Assembly: GCA_048498515.1 (NCBI GenBank)
Contig: JBEHXV010000007.1
Coordinates: 1-64,000 of the forward strand
Direction: 5' to 3'
DNA from: UBA4416 sp048498515
Lineage (GTDB): Bacteria; Bacteroidota; Bacteroidia; B-17B0; Aurantibacillaceae
DNA: 64,000 bases
Both the position numbers and the translations under genes were made by a program. Positions 1 through 8,163 of the stretch are shown piece by piece (positions within the stretch are counted from its first letter, which is position 1; each line of letters starts with the position of its first letter). The notes beneath the pieces were generated by a model. It searched no databases. It saw only the letters and a list, made by a program, of their open reading frames with translations, and was not told where the DNA came from.

Positions 1-1855
1 AACCGGAACAACAACCGGTTGTGCTAATACCAAAACAGTGAGTGTAACGGCTAATACAACGCCAACCGTGGCAGTAAGTAACGCGACTATCTGTTCAGGA
101 AATCTAGCAACCTTAAGCGCAAGCGGCGCTACTACTTATAGCTGGAATACGTCGGCTACCACCGCTTCTATTTCTGTTTCACCAACCATTACCACTACTT
201 ATACTGTAACGGGAACATCGACCGGATGTACTAATACCAAAACAGTAAGTGTGACTGTAAAAACAACACCAACCGTAGCAGCGAGCAATACGACGGCCTG
301 CTCGGGTAATGCAGTAACCTTAAGCGCCAGCGGTGCTACTACTTACAGTTGGAATACAAGTGCTACAACCGCGTCCATATCCGTGTCGCCGTCTACTACT
401 ACCAACTATACGGTAACGGGAACAACCAATGGTTGTTCGGCTGTAAAAGTGGTAACGGTTACAGTAGCAACTACGCCAACTGCTAATGCCGGTGCATCAC
501 AAACATTAACCTGTGCTTCGCCAACTGTTACTTTAAATGGTTCGGGAGTTACTACTTACACCTGGTCAGGTTCAGGAATTGTTTCAGGAGCCAATACCGC
601 TAACCCGGTTGTTGGATCTGCAGGAACCTATACCTTAAGAGGAAGTTCTTCGGGTTGTACATCTCTTCCGGTAACCGTTAATGTAACATCCAGCGCGGGA
701 TTACCGGTAGTGGCTTCAAGCACTACAGGAAGTCTTAACTGTTTGGTTTCATCAGTAAACGCAGTTGTCTCTACTACAGCCAGCCCGGTTACCTATAACT
801 GGTCGGGAACAGGCATCACCTCAGGAGCGTCAACCGCTACGATTACGGTGAACCAGGGAGGCGTATTTAACTACACCGTTACAAACACTTCTAACGGCTG
901 CTCGGCAACCGGTTCTCAAATGGTTTCGCAGGATGTCACAGTTCCAACCGTTTCGGTTAACAGCGAAACCATTTGTTCGGGAACTTCAGCTACTTTATCT
1001 GCATCGGGAACTTCAGCAACTTATGGTTGGGATACAGGCGCCAGCGGCGCAAACTTAACCGTGAGTCCTACTGCGGATACAGATTATACAGTAACAGCAA
1101 CGGGTTCTAACGGTTGTACGAATACAGCCATTGCATCGGTTGTAGTAACCAGCGCACCGGCTATTGCTGTTAATTCAGGTACTATTTGTGCAGGCTCTTC
1201 CGCTACCTTAACAGCGAGCGGTGTTACAACTTACACCTGGGATACATCATCCAATGCACCGAGCATTACGGTGAGTCCTACCAGCACAACAGTTTATACT
1301 GTATCGGGCATGATCTCCGGTTGCCCTACAACAGCTGTGAGCATGGCAACAGTAACTGTAAATACTCCTCCGGTGGTAAGCTTAAGCGCCATATCGGGTC
1401 CGCTTTGTATAAATGATAACACGGTTGCTTTATCGGGCAGCCCAAGCGGCGGTACTTACTCTGGTCCTGGTGTTACAGGTTCGGTATTCGATCCGGCAGC
1501 AGCAGGTGCAGGTACTATTACGGTTACGTATGATTACACAGATGCGAACAACTGTTCAGGTTCTGATCTGCAATCGGTAATCGTTGACCTGTGTACAGGC
1601 ATTACCGAGTTGAACGGCTCAACTGTTTCGGTATATCCTAACCCAACTCGCGACGCGTTAAATGTTAAGTTAGACGCTTCCTTAATAGACAAAACTGTTA
1701 TTGAACTATACGATGGCATTGGTAAGTTAATCATGAAAGAAAAAGCGACCGACACGGTTACTTCTTTCTCATTGGCGCACTTAGCGAGAGGCTTATATTC
1801 AATAAGGGTTGTATCAGGCAACGATCACAAAGTGATTACCATAGTGAAAGAGTAG
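1..1855 (+). CDS. T9SS type A cell-surface protein with Ig/PKD-like repeats (5' truncated)
   Basis: The reading frame is open to the left edge, so the start lies outside the window; the GTG at 38 is only an internal codon. The visible part is a Ser/Thr/Gly-rich chain of Ig/PKD-like repeats of about 70-90 residues, each with two cysteines (one early, as in CSGN or CAGS, and one in a late G-C step). The last ~80 residues form a T9SS type A sorting domain: the VYPNP motif near 1632, then a beta-sandwich pattern ending in RGLYSIRVVSG and VITIVKE. In this family the domain directs export through the type IX system and attachment to the cell surface. A strong terminator follows at 1876. Ligand or role (adhesin or structural) is inferred only from repeat architecture. 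Confidence 0.9.
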   Translation, partial: TGTTTGCANTKTVSVTANTTPTVAVSNATICSGNLATLSASGATTYSWNTSATTASISVSPTITTTYTVTGTSTGCTNTKTVSVTVKTTPTVAASNTTACSGNAVTLSASGATTYSWNTSATTASISVSPSTTTNYTVTGTTNGCSAVKVVTVTVATTPTANAGASQTLTCASPTVTLNGSGVTTYTWSGSGIVSGANTANPVVGSAGTYTLRGSSSGCTSLPVTVNVTSSAGLPVVASSTTGSLNCLVSSVNAVVSTTASPVTYNWSGTGITSGASTATITVNQGGVFNYTVTNTSNGCSATGSQMVSQDVTVPTVSVNSETICSGTSATLSASGTSATYGWDTGASGANLTVSPTADTDYTVTATGSNGCTNTAIASVVVTSAPAIAVNSGTICAGSSATLTASGVTTYTWDTSSNAPSITVSPTSTTVYTVSGMISGCPTTAVSMATVTVNTPPVVSLSAISGPLCINDNTVALSGSPSGGTYSGPGVTGSVFDPAAAGAGTITVTYDYTDANNCSGSDLQSVIVDLCTGITELNGSTVSVYPNPTRDALNVKLDASLIDKTVIELYDGIGKLIMKEKATDTVTSFSLAHLARGLYSIRVVSGNDHKVITIVKE

Positions 1856-1875
1856 TTTTTTAAAGTTTAATAAGC

Positions 1876-1912
1876 AAAGGCCTTTTCCGGAAGCGGAGAA
1901 GGCCTTTTGTTT
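1876..1912 (+). terminator. Rho-independent terminator after the T9SS adhesin
   Basis: A 14-bp stem (AAAGGCCTTTTCCG at 1876-1889 against 1894-1907, one G-U pair) with a GAAG-type loop is followed by a T-rich run TTTTGTTTTAT. It lies 20 bp past the stop codon. Confidence 0.85.
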
Positions 1913-1939
1913 TATAGAGATATGCATTGAATGCAGTTA

Positions 1940-2100
1940 TTTCATATTCAACCCCTTCAGGGTTGTGTCATGATTATGTTATTAGTCCTATTCATATTCA
2001 ATCCCTTTGGAATTGTGAATTTGAAAATCAATCTTGTTAATGCGTCCGCTGCCGGATTATGAATCTTAAAATCCAAGCCTGAAGGGCTTGAATGCTTAAA
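1940..2100. repeat. Dispersed intergenic repeat family, three partial copies
   Basis: The 290-bp gap between the first two genes holds two spaced copies of a motif beginning CATATTCAA (at about 1943 and 1993), continuing CCCCTTCAGGG or TCCCTTTGGAA, and one inverted copy around 2074-2094 (AAGCCTGAAGGGCTTGAATG). Each copy is itself a small palindrome around CCYTTCAGGG. Related copies occur at 30467-30531, so this is a family rather than local low complexity. No reading frame is present. Confidence 0.7.
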
Positions 2101-2147
2101 ATGGTTATTGAGATGGATTGGGATAGGGAATGTATTTATAAAATCGT

Positions 2148-4055
2148 TTATTTTATAACACTCAGCTTATAATGAAACGGCTTGCCTGCACCATCAATTT
2201 TTATATAATAGATGCCAGCTTCGAGGGACTTTTCATAGTGATAATCCATGCTTTCATTATCTGAATTTAAATTATCCATGAAAACAAGTTTACCGGCAAC
2301 ATCATATAAGCTGATTTGCAAGGATTGTGTTTGAGTATGCTTTAACTTTACATGAAAGCTTCCGTTCGATGGGTTAGGATATACGTTGAACAGCTCATCC
2401 TTTTCACGCTGTATCACTTCAATATCGGAATACTGATAGCTACGGTCGAAATCAACACTTTTCAAACGGTAATAGGATAAGCCTTCCAGTGGATTGTAAT
2501 CGTTCAATTCATATTCACGAATAATACTACTATTTCCTGCGGCATCTGCTTCACCGATGCTGTTCCAATGAATTCCGTTGGTGCTTCGTTCAACCAAAAA
2601 ATAGTCTGTATTTTTTTCACTGGCGGTTTTCCAACTTAGTAAAACGGAGCCTGCATTATCTGTTGCATGAAAAGACAGAAGCTCAATTGGCAGTACCCCA
2701 ATCGTATTTGTAATAATTCCCGAATTAGTTGGTCCTGCACCCGAGTTGGCGCTCACTGTTCCGGTACAGCCGGTGCAGCTTAAGCCGCCGGTTCCGGGAG
2801 TAGTGCTTGTTGTTATATTGGTTAATGGTTGCGGTATGGCAAAAATAACCGCGCCTTGTCCTCCGCCGCCACCGCCGCCATGCACACTGCCCGCCGTAAC
2901 GCTATTGCCTCCATTGCCACCGTTTGCAGTAATAATAAGAGGACAAGTCCCTGTAACACTAAAAGTAGTTACCTGCATGACAATTGATCCGGCCGCTCCG
3001 CCGCCGCCCGATCCGTCGTTAATGGCATTAGCCGCTGTATTGCCGTTAGCGGTTATGGATGCACTGCAAACGCCTGTGGTTACCAGCGTTCCTGTTTTTA
3101 TCAGAATGATTCCTCCACCGTTGCCTCCGGCCGAACCAACACCATCGTTTTCATGACCGCCGCCGCCGCCGCCACCCATGTATACTCTTGATGGATTAAT
3201 ATTGACACTTAATGAAATACCTGCTAAACCATATGCTCCGGGACTACAGCCCGTACCGGCCGGTACCCAGCCCAAGCCACCAATTCCTCCGGCACTATAG
3301 TTTCCGCCACCGCCGCCACCGGCATTTACGTCGTTACCGCCACCACCGCCGTTTAATATTTTTCCGCGCGCCGCTGCAAAAGCTGTATTGGTGTTTTTAT
3401 AAATTCCTTCGCCTTTTCCGGCGTAGCGGGTAGCCAGGGCGGTAATGTAGGTAGTAGCGTCACAGGTTGTGTAACCATTGGGGGTATTTTTCACGCCACC
3501 TCTAAAGCCTATACCATTAGCTGTAATGCTGTGGGCCAGGGTTAAAGTAGTGGGAACTTCAATAGCCACCACACCGCCAACAAAGCCATCCCAGGCCAGC
3601 CCGGTAATGGAATTGGTAGTTGTAAAAGCGGCAGTGCTTAAGCGGCGAAAGCTGATGAGTTGAACGGAAGAATTGGCGCCTGTGTTGTAAGTATTAACCA
3701 GTGGCGTGGCCAATGCAACACCGGTGAGTGTTCCGGAAGTTAAAGTAAGCGCTGAGATCTGTGCGACTTCAAAACGTCCGGCATTTTGAATGTTTGAAAG
3801 GTCACCAAACGATGAGGCGTTGGTTGTATTGGTTCCAATGGCATTGTCCTGCATTTGCATTACAATAACCAGTTCATTCACATTAAATGCATGGTTTGCC
3901 TGGTTTACATTATTTACAGTGAGAAGCGTGCTGCCGGTAACAGCCGTTACATTGGCATAGGCATTATAAATAACCTGGGCTTTAAGGCCCGATAATAACA
4001 GGCAGGAAGCTAAAATGATAAATATGTGGGGCCGTTTCATTTTAATAATATCCAA
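2148..4055 (-). CDS. Glycine-rich T9SS type A secreted protein
   Basis: A 635-residue secreted protein. The first ~26 residues (MKRPHIFIILASCLLLSGLKAQ after a short MDIIK lead) are a signal peptide; the ATG at the second Met (4040) may be the true start. Residues ~230-430 contain many Gly runs (GGGGG blocks separated by short polar stretches). Then comes a fibronectin-like module starting LPIELLSFHA and containing TDYFLVERSTNG and YYRLKSVD. The final ~80 residues are a T9SS type A sorting domain with VYPNPSNGSF. No enzyme motif is visible. Likely a surface-exposed structural or filament-like protein, inferred from composition. Confidence 0.85.
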   Translation of the reverse strand: MDIIKMKRPHIFIILASCLLLSGLKAQVIYNAYANVTAVTGSTLLTVNNVNQANHAFNVNELVIVMQMQDNAIGTNTTNASSFGDLSNIQNAGRFEVAQISALTLTSGTLTGVALATPLVNTYNTGANSSVQLISFRRLSTAAFTTTNSITGLAWDGFVGGVVAIEVPTTLTLAHSITANGIGFRGGVKNTPNGYTTCDATTYITALATRYAGKGEGIYKNTNTAFAAARGKILNGGGGGNDVNAGGGGGGNYSAGGIGGLGWVPAGTGCSPGAYGLAGISLSVNINPSRVYMGGGGGGGHENDGVGSAGGNGGGIILIKTGTLVTTGVCSASITANGNTAANAINDGSGGGGAAGSIVMQVTTFSVTGTCPLIITANGGNGGNSVTAGSVHGGGGGGGQGAVIFAIPQPLTNITTSTTPGTGGLSCTGCTGTVSANSGAGPTNSGIITNTIGVLPIELLSFHATDNAGSVLLSWKTASEKNTDYFLVERSTNGIHWNSIGEADAAGNSSIIREYELNDYNPLEGLSYYRLKSVDFDRSYQYSDIEVIQREKDELFNVYPNPSNGSFHVKLKHTQTQSLQISLYDVAGKLVFMDNLNSDNESMDYHYEKSLEAGIYYIKIDGAGKPFHYKLSVIK

Positions 4056-4144
4056 AAATATTACAAATTCCAGGCCTTAATGTAAGATTTCGATGAAAAA
4101 CGGAAATAGCTAGCTCATAAAGGAATAAACATGAGTATTTTTTT

Positions 4145-5056
4145 TTAAGAAGGGCTGTTCTTTTTTTGTCTCAGGTATAACACATCGCCAACTTTTAGCT
4201 TATCGCTTGGTTTTAGTTTGTTTTTTTTGCACAACATACTCAGGCGAATGCCATGTAATTGGGAAATGGACTTAAGGGTTTCATTTTTTTGCACCACATG
4301 ATAAGGCTCAAGCGCTTTTCGCCTTTTTTTCTCAATATAAATCTTTTGTCCGTACTGGAGTTTATCTGTTTTTTCCATGTCATTGTATTCCAATAACTGG
4401 TCCAGTTCCAGGTTAAAATCGTGTGCGATCTTGTAAAATGAATCGTTGTCTTTTGCAATCACAAACCGTATGCGGTTAAAACGGTATACTGCCCTGATGG
4501 TCATCTCCGATTTAATGATATCGTTGGATGGAAAGCTTTGTTTTGGGGTCGATTCAATGGTGTTGAGCTCCTGCAACTTATAGCGTTCTATCAACTCAAT
4601 TAGTCTTTCAGGATACCTTGGATCGGTAGCATAACCTGCCTTTTTTAAACCATAACACCAGCCTTTGTAATCATTAATAGGTAACTGGAACAATTCGGCA
4701 TAGCGCGAACGGGAGAACAGGAACATGCTGTGGTCGCTGTAGGAATCAAGCACATTGTCGTATTTACGGAAACACTCATTGTCCTCATCGTCATTCATCG
4801 TAAATGTTTCACCGCTCCATTCCTTGTGGCATTTTATGCCAAAATGATTGTTGGCGCTTCTGCATAATAAACTGTTGCCGTTCCCGCTTTCGAGCATGCC
4901 CTGTGCCAGGGTAATGCAGGCGGGTACTTTGTGCAGGTACATTTCCTTAATGGCATCGTCCTTGTAAGCGCTAATGTAATCTTCGGGTGTCATTGTTTTT
5001 TGCGCAAAAACAACAGCACTTAAAAAAAGTAAGCTATATGTGATGAATAATTTCAT
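4145..5056 (-). CDS. Secreted glucosaminidase (GH73-like) with two LysM domains
   Basis: A 303-residue protein with signal peptide (ends VVFAQ, residue 19). Residues ~22-165 match the mannosyl-glycoprotein endo-beta-N-acetylglucosaminidase/FlgJ-like fold: the catalytic Glu is in ITLAQGMLESGNGNS, followed by NNHFGIKC and the C-terminal GYATDPRYPERLI signature. Two LysM modules follow, one around residues 190-240 (less conserved) and a clear one at ~252-298 (YHVVQKNETLKSIS). Family knowledge: cleaves GlcNAc-MurNAc bonds of peptidoglycan and binds it through LysM. Its start lies 17 bp from the end of the upstream alkylation-repair gene, so the two may be co-transcribed. Confidence 0.9.
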   Translation of the reverse strand: MKLFITYSLLFLSAVVFAQKTMTPEDYISAYKDDAIKEMYLHKVPACITLAQGMLESGNGNSLLCRSANNHFGIKCHKEWSGETFTMNDDEDNECFRKYDNVLDSYSDHSMFLFSRSRYAELFQLPINDYKGWCYGLKKAGYATDPRYPERLIELIERYKLQELNTIESTPKQSFPSNDIIKSEMTIRAVYRFNRIRFVIAKDNDSFYKIAHDFNLELDQLLEYNDMEKTDKLQYGQKIYIEKKRRKALEPYHVVQKNETLKSISQLHGIRLSMLCKKNKLKPSDKLKVGDVLYLRQKKNSPS

Positions 5057-5072
5057 TTTGATGTTAGTCCCT

Positions 5073-5852
5073 TCAATCTCTTTTGTCTCTTCTGTCCCTT
5101 TTATCTTTTCTTTTCAATTTCAAATGTTCTTTTTCTTTCAGTGTCATTTTCTCCAGGCAGGTTGTAAATGCGGTTGGGCTGATGGTTTTAATATTCTCTT
5201 CAATAAAAGCAAAGGTTTGTTTGGGGTAAACATTATAACTTTCCCTTAACGCCCATCCAACCGCTTTTTGCACGTAGTATTCCTTATCTGTTATTAAGGT
5301 AAATATGAGCTGTTTTGCAAGATCAAAATCGGGGTGCGTTTTTTTAGTACGGGCATAATAAAATAACGATACCAGTGATTGCCTGCGTTCCCATAAATTT
5401 TTGGAACCGTTCCATTTTTTAATAATGTTAAGCATATCGTCCCTGGTATCGGCATGCTCAAGCAAACGTGTGAGGTATTTTGATAAGCCATCGGAATGCG
5501 CCCAGTTATCAACCTGCTTTACCCACTGGGGTAATGTTTTGAGTTGGGTTTTTACCGGGATGTGCCTGTGGTTCTTGTCTAAAAAAATAAAAGCCAGGTT
5601 CTTTGCTTCGAAATGATTGCTTTGCTTGTAGATCTCATGAAATATGAGGTAGGTTTTTTCCTTATTGTCCGAGTAAAACGTAAAGCCTTTTTTAAAAGCG
5701 CTTGTTTGCGATTTTGTGGCCATTCCCAATACCAGCAAGTTAGTACCTATGTATTTCCTGATCTTTTCCGCGTTCGCTTTCTCCGATTTTAATGACAATC
5801 GGGCTAGAGTATCTTCTACTTCTTTGGTATATTTGTGGGAAAGGGTTTTCAC
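5073..5852 (-). CDS. DNA alkylation repair protein (AlkD-like HEAT repeats)
   Basis: Helical repeat protein matching the AlkD/DNA alkylation repair family, which excises N3/N7-alkylated purines. The Trp-x3-Asp pair expected at the active site is present (NWAHSD), as are the later LWERRQSLVS and KAVGWALRE segments carrying the conserved Arg and Trp. The frame stays open upstream to an ATG at 5933, but that would overlap the divergent prolyl oligopeptidase start (5872) and adds a hydrophobic stretch absent from the family. I prefer GTG codons at 5858 or 5852; the true start is unresolved. The C-terminus is odd: a charged tail KDKRDRRDKRD encoded by a GGGACAGAAGAGACA-type short repeat. Confidence 0.8.
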   Translation of the reverse strand: MKTLSHKYTKEVEDTLARLSLKSEKANAEKIRKYIGTNLLVLGMATKSQTSAFKKGFTFYSDNKEKTYLIFHEIYKQSNHFEAKNLAFIFLDKNHRHIPVKTQLKTLPQWVKQVDNWAHSDGLSKYLTRLLEHADTRDDMLNIIKKWNGSKNLWERRQSLVSLFYYARTKKTHPDFDLAKQLIFTLITDKEYYVQKAVGWALRESYNVYPKQTFAFIEENIKTISPTAFTTCLEKMTLKEKEHLKLKRKDKRDRRDKRD

Positions 5853-5871
5853 AATCACAAAAATAGATAAT

Positions 5872-7977
5872 ATGTATACAATTAAAACAAGGTTCTGCGT
5901 TCTTCTTTTCACAGGTTTGTGTTTAAATACCATTGCCCAGCTGAGCTATCCCGAAACACGATCGGTAAAGCAAAGCGATGATTATTTTGGAACAAAAGTA
6001 GAGGACCCATACCGCTGGCTGGAAGATGACCATGCGGCAGATACGAAGGCCTGGGTGGAAAGCCAGAATAAAACAACCTATAATTACCTGTCGCAGATTG
6101 CCTACAGGCAAAAAGTAAAAGAGCGCTTAACGGCCTTGTGGAACTATAATAAAATGAGCACGCCCTATAAAAAGGGAAAACTGTTTTTTTGTTTCCGTAA
6201 CGATGGGCTTCAGAACCAGTCGGTATTTTGCTCGCAAACCTCGCTGCTCGACAAGCCTGAAGTGATCCTGGACCCCAATACTTTGTCGGAAGACGGAACT
6301 ACTTCCTTAAGCGGTACATCCATTTCCAAAGATGGAACTTACCTGGCCTATGGCATTTCAAAAGCGGGGAGCGACTGGGTTGAGATCCATGTGAAAAATA
6401 TCGGCACCAAAGAGAACCTGAACGATGTGATAAAATGGGTGAAATTTTCGGACATTGCCTGGAAAGGAAATGGCTTTTATTACAGCCGTTACGACGCGCC
6501 AGTTGGTGATAAAACGTTTACCCAAAAAAATGAGTTCCATAAAGTATACTATCATACCCTGGGAAAAACACAGGAGGAAGATGTTTTGGTGTTTGAAGAT
6601 AAGGCCCATGCCGACCGCAACTTTTCGGCACAGGTAACCCACGACGAAAATTATCTGATAATTTATGGAAGCGAAAGTACCAGCGGGCAAAGCATGATGG
6701 TGAAAGATCTGACTAATCCTGCTTCGAGGTGGATAACTATTGTTACCGATTTTGACAATGAGTATGGTGTGGTGGAAAACATAGGGAACCAGTTTTATGT
6801 ATTTACAAACTATAAAGCCCCACGCTATAAGTTGGTTAAAGTTAGCATGAACAATCCGGCCAGGGATAACTGGGAAGATGTGCTGGCAGAAAAGGAAGAC
6901 CTTTTGGAAGGGGTGAGTTTTTGCGGGAACAAGATCATTTCAAATTATTTAAAAAATGTGTCTTCAAAGTTATTTTTACATTCGGTTACCGGTGCTGTAG
7001 AAAAAGAAATTGCGCTGCCAGGCTTGTGTAAAGTGAATGGCGTTTTTTCGTCGCGCGAAGAAAATTTTGCTTTGTACTCAACGGTATCGTTTACAAGCCC
7101 CGAGGAAGTGTACTATTACGATGCCAGGGTATTTACCAGCAAGCGTGTGTTTAAACCCAATTGCGCGTTCATGTCACGGGATTATGAAACCAAGCAAGTA
7201 TTTTTTACCAGTAAGGATGGCACGAAGATCCCGATGTTTATTACCCATAAAAAAGGGATTGAGCTGAATGGGAACAATCCATGTTTTGTATTTGGATATG
7301 GCGGTTTTAATATTTCGTATACACCCGAGTTCAGGATTGACCGTGCGGTGTTTTTAGAAGCGGGTGGGATTTATTGCGTGCCCAATATTCGTGGTGGCGG
7401 TGAGTTTGGCGAGGACTGGCACATGAACGGTACCAAATGCAAAAAGCAAAATGTGTTTGACGATTTTATGGCAGCCTGCGATTACCTTGTAACTAATAAA
7501 TACACATCGCACGAAAAACTGGCCATACACGGGCGCAGTAATGGGGGCTTATTAATTGGCGCGGTGATGACACAGCGGCCCGATATTGCAAAAGTGGCCA
7601 TACCAACCGTAGGTGTGCTGGATATGTTACGGTTCCAGCTATTTACCATTGGCAGGGCATGGACGGTTGATTATGGTTGCAGCGAGAATAAAGAGGAGTT
7701 TAACTGCCTGTTCAAATACTCGCCTTTGCATAATTTAAAGAAAGCGGCTTATCCGGCAACACTGGTGCTTACCGGCGATCACGACGACAGGGTAGTGCCG
7801 GCGCACTCCTTTAAGTTTGCGGCAACCTTGCAAAAAGCCAATACGGGCAGCAATCCTACATTAATCAGGATAGATGTCAATGCGGGACATGGATCGGGAA
7901 AACCAACGGACAAGCAAATTGCAGAGTTTGCCGACATGTGGAGCTTTGTGTTTTTTAATTTAGGTGTTGTATACTAA
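5872..7977 (+). CDS. Prolyl oligopeptidase family serine peptidase (S9A)
   Basis: A 701-residue enzyme. The start at 5872 gives a signal peptide (MYTIKTRFCVLLFTGLCLNTIAQ), so it is probably exported, although many relatives are cytosolic; the longer frame back to 5716 lies over the divergent gene and is rejected. N-terminal seven-bladed propeller begins with YPETRSVKQSDDYFG and VEDPYRWLEDD, as in prolyl endopeptidases. The catalytic triad is visible: Ser556 in GRSNGGLL, Asp in GDHDDRVVP and His in NAGHGSGKP. The oxyanion region GGGEFGEDWH is also present. Family activity: hydrolysis of short peptides after proline. Length is typical. Confidence 0.95.
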   Translation: MYTIKTRFCVLLFTGLCLNTIAQLSYPETRSVKQSDDYFGTKVEDPYRWLEDDHAADTKAWVESQNKTTYNYLSQIAYRQKVKERLTALWNYNKMSTPYKKGKLFFCFRNDGLQNQSVFCSQTSLLDKPEVILDPNTLSEDGTTSLSGTSISKDGTYLAYGISKAGSDWVEIHVKNIGTKENLNDVIKWVKFSDIAWKGNGFYYSRYDAPVGDKTFTQKNEFHKVYYHTLGKTQEEDVLVFEDKAHADRNFSAQVTHDENYLIIYGSESTSGQSMMVKDLTNPASRWITIVTDFDNEYGVVENIGNQFYVFTNYKAPRYKLVKVSMNNPARDNWEDVLAEKEDLLEGVSFCGNKIISNYLKNVSSKLFLHSVTGAVEKEIALPGLCKVNGVFSSREENFALYSTVSFTSPEEVYYYDARVFTSKRVFKPNCAFMSRDYETKQVFFTSKDGTKIPMFITHKKGIELNGNNPCFVFGYGGFNISYTPEFRIDRAVFLEAGGIYCVPNIRGGGEFGEDWHMNGTKCKKQNVFDDFMAACDYLVTNKYTSHEKLAIHGRSNGGLLIGAVMTQRPDIAKVAIPTVGVLDMLRFQLFTIGRAWTVDYGCSENKEEFNCLFKYSPLHNLKKAAYPATLVLTGDHDDRVVPAHSFKFAATLQKANTGSNPTLIRIDVNAGHGSGKPTDKQIAEFADMWSFVFFNLGVVY

Positions 7978-7984
7978 ATTTCAT

Positions 7985-8150
7985 TAATTTTTTCTTTTCT
8001 TTTTGCTTGAACAAAAAGAAACAAAAATTCAAGGCGAAATGCCAACTCCAATCTTTTTCTCGCACAAGGCCTACGCAGAACCGCCGAAAAAATTGTAGTT
8101 CGCACCATTTCGCCAAACCAGCCGCACTATTACTAACGTATGCAGTAACT
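7985..8150. repeat. Repeat-like convergent intergenic element
   Basis: The gap between two convergent genes has no credible reading frame. It begins with a pyrimidine tract and the 7997-8020 hairpin, then shows an inverted pair GGCGAAATG (8033-8041) and CATTTCGCC (8106-8114) enclosing a GC-richer segment with CCTACGCAGAACCGCCG. The organisation resembles a mobile or repetitive intergenic sequence, but no second full copy occurs in this window. Confidence 0.4.
7997..8020 (+). terminator. Hairpin after prolyl oligopeptidase gene
   Basis: A 9-bp perfect stem (TTCTTTTTG at 7997-8005, CAAAAAGAA at 8012-8020) with loop CTTGAA, embedded in T-rich DNA just after the stop codon. Possible terminator, but the T-run precedes rather than follows the stem, so this could instead be the edge of the repeat element that follows. 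Confidence 0.4.
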
Positions 8151-8163
8151 TAAATAAAATCGC

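Noticed and set aside
38..900. Short regular repeats suggesting a CRISPR array
   Set aside because: The repeats are coding (69-residue period, protein preserved with synonymous changes), not short direct repeats with unique spacers.
2746..3156. 136-codon Pro-rich frame on the plus strand inside the Gly-rich gene
   Set aside because: It is the antisense of the Gly runs (GGN read as NCC); no signal peptide or start context, and the sense frame has a clear signal and sorting domain.
5716..5871. N-terminal extension of the prolyl oligopeptidase frame
   Set aside because: It overlaps the divergent repair gene and the ATG at 5872 gives a proper signal peptide.
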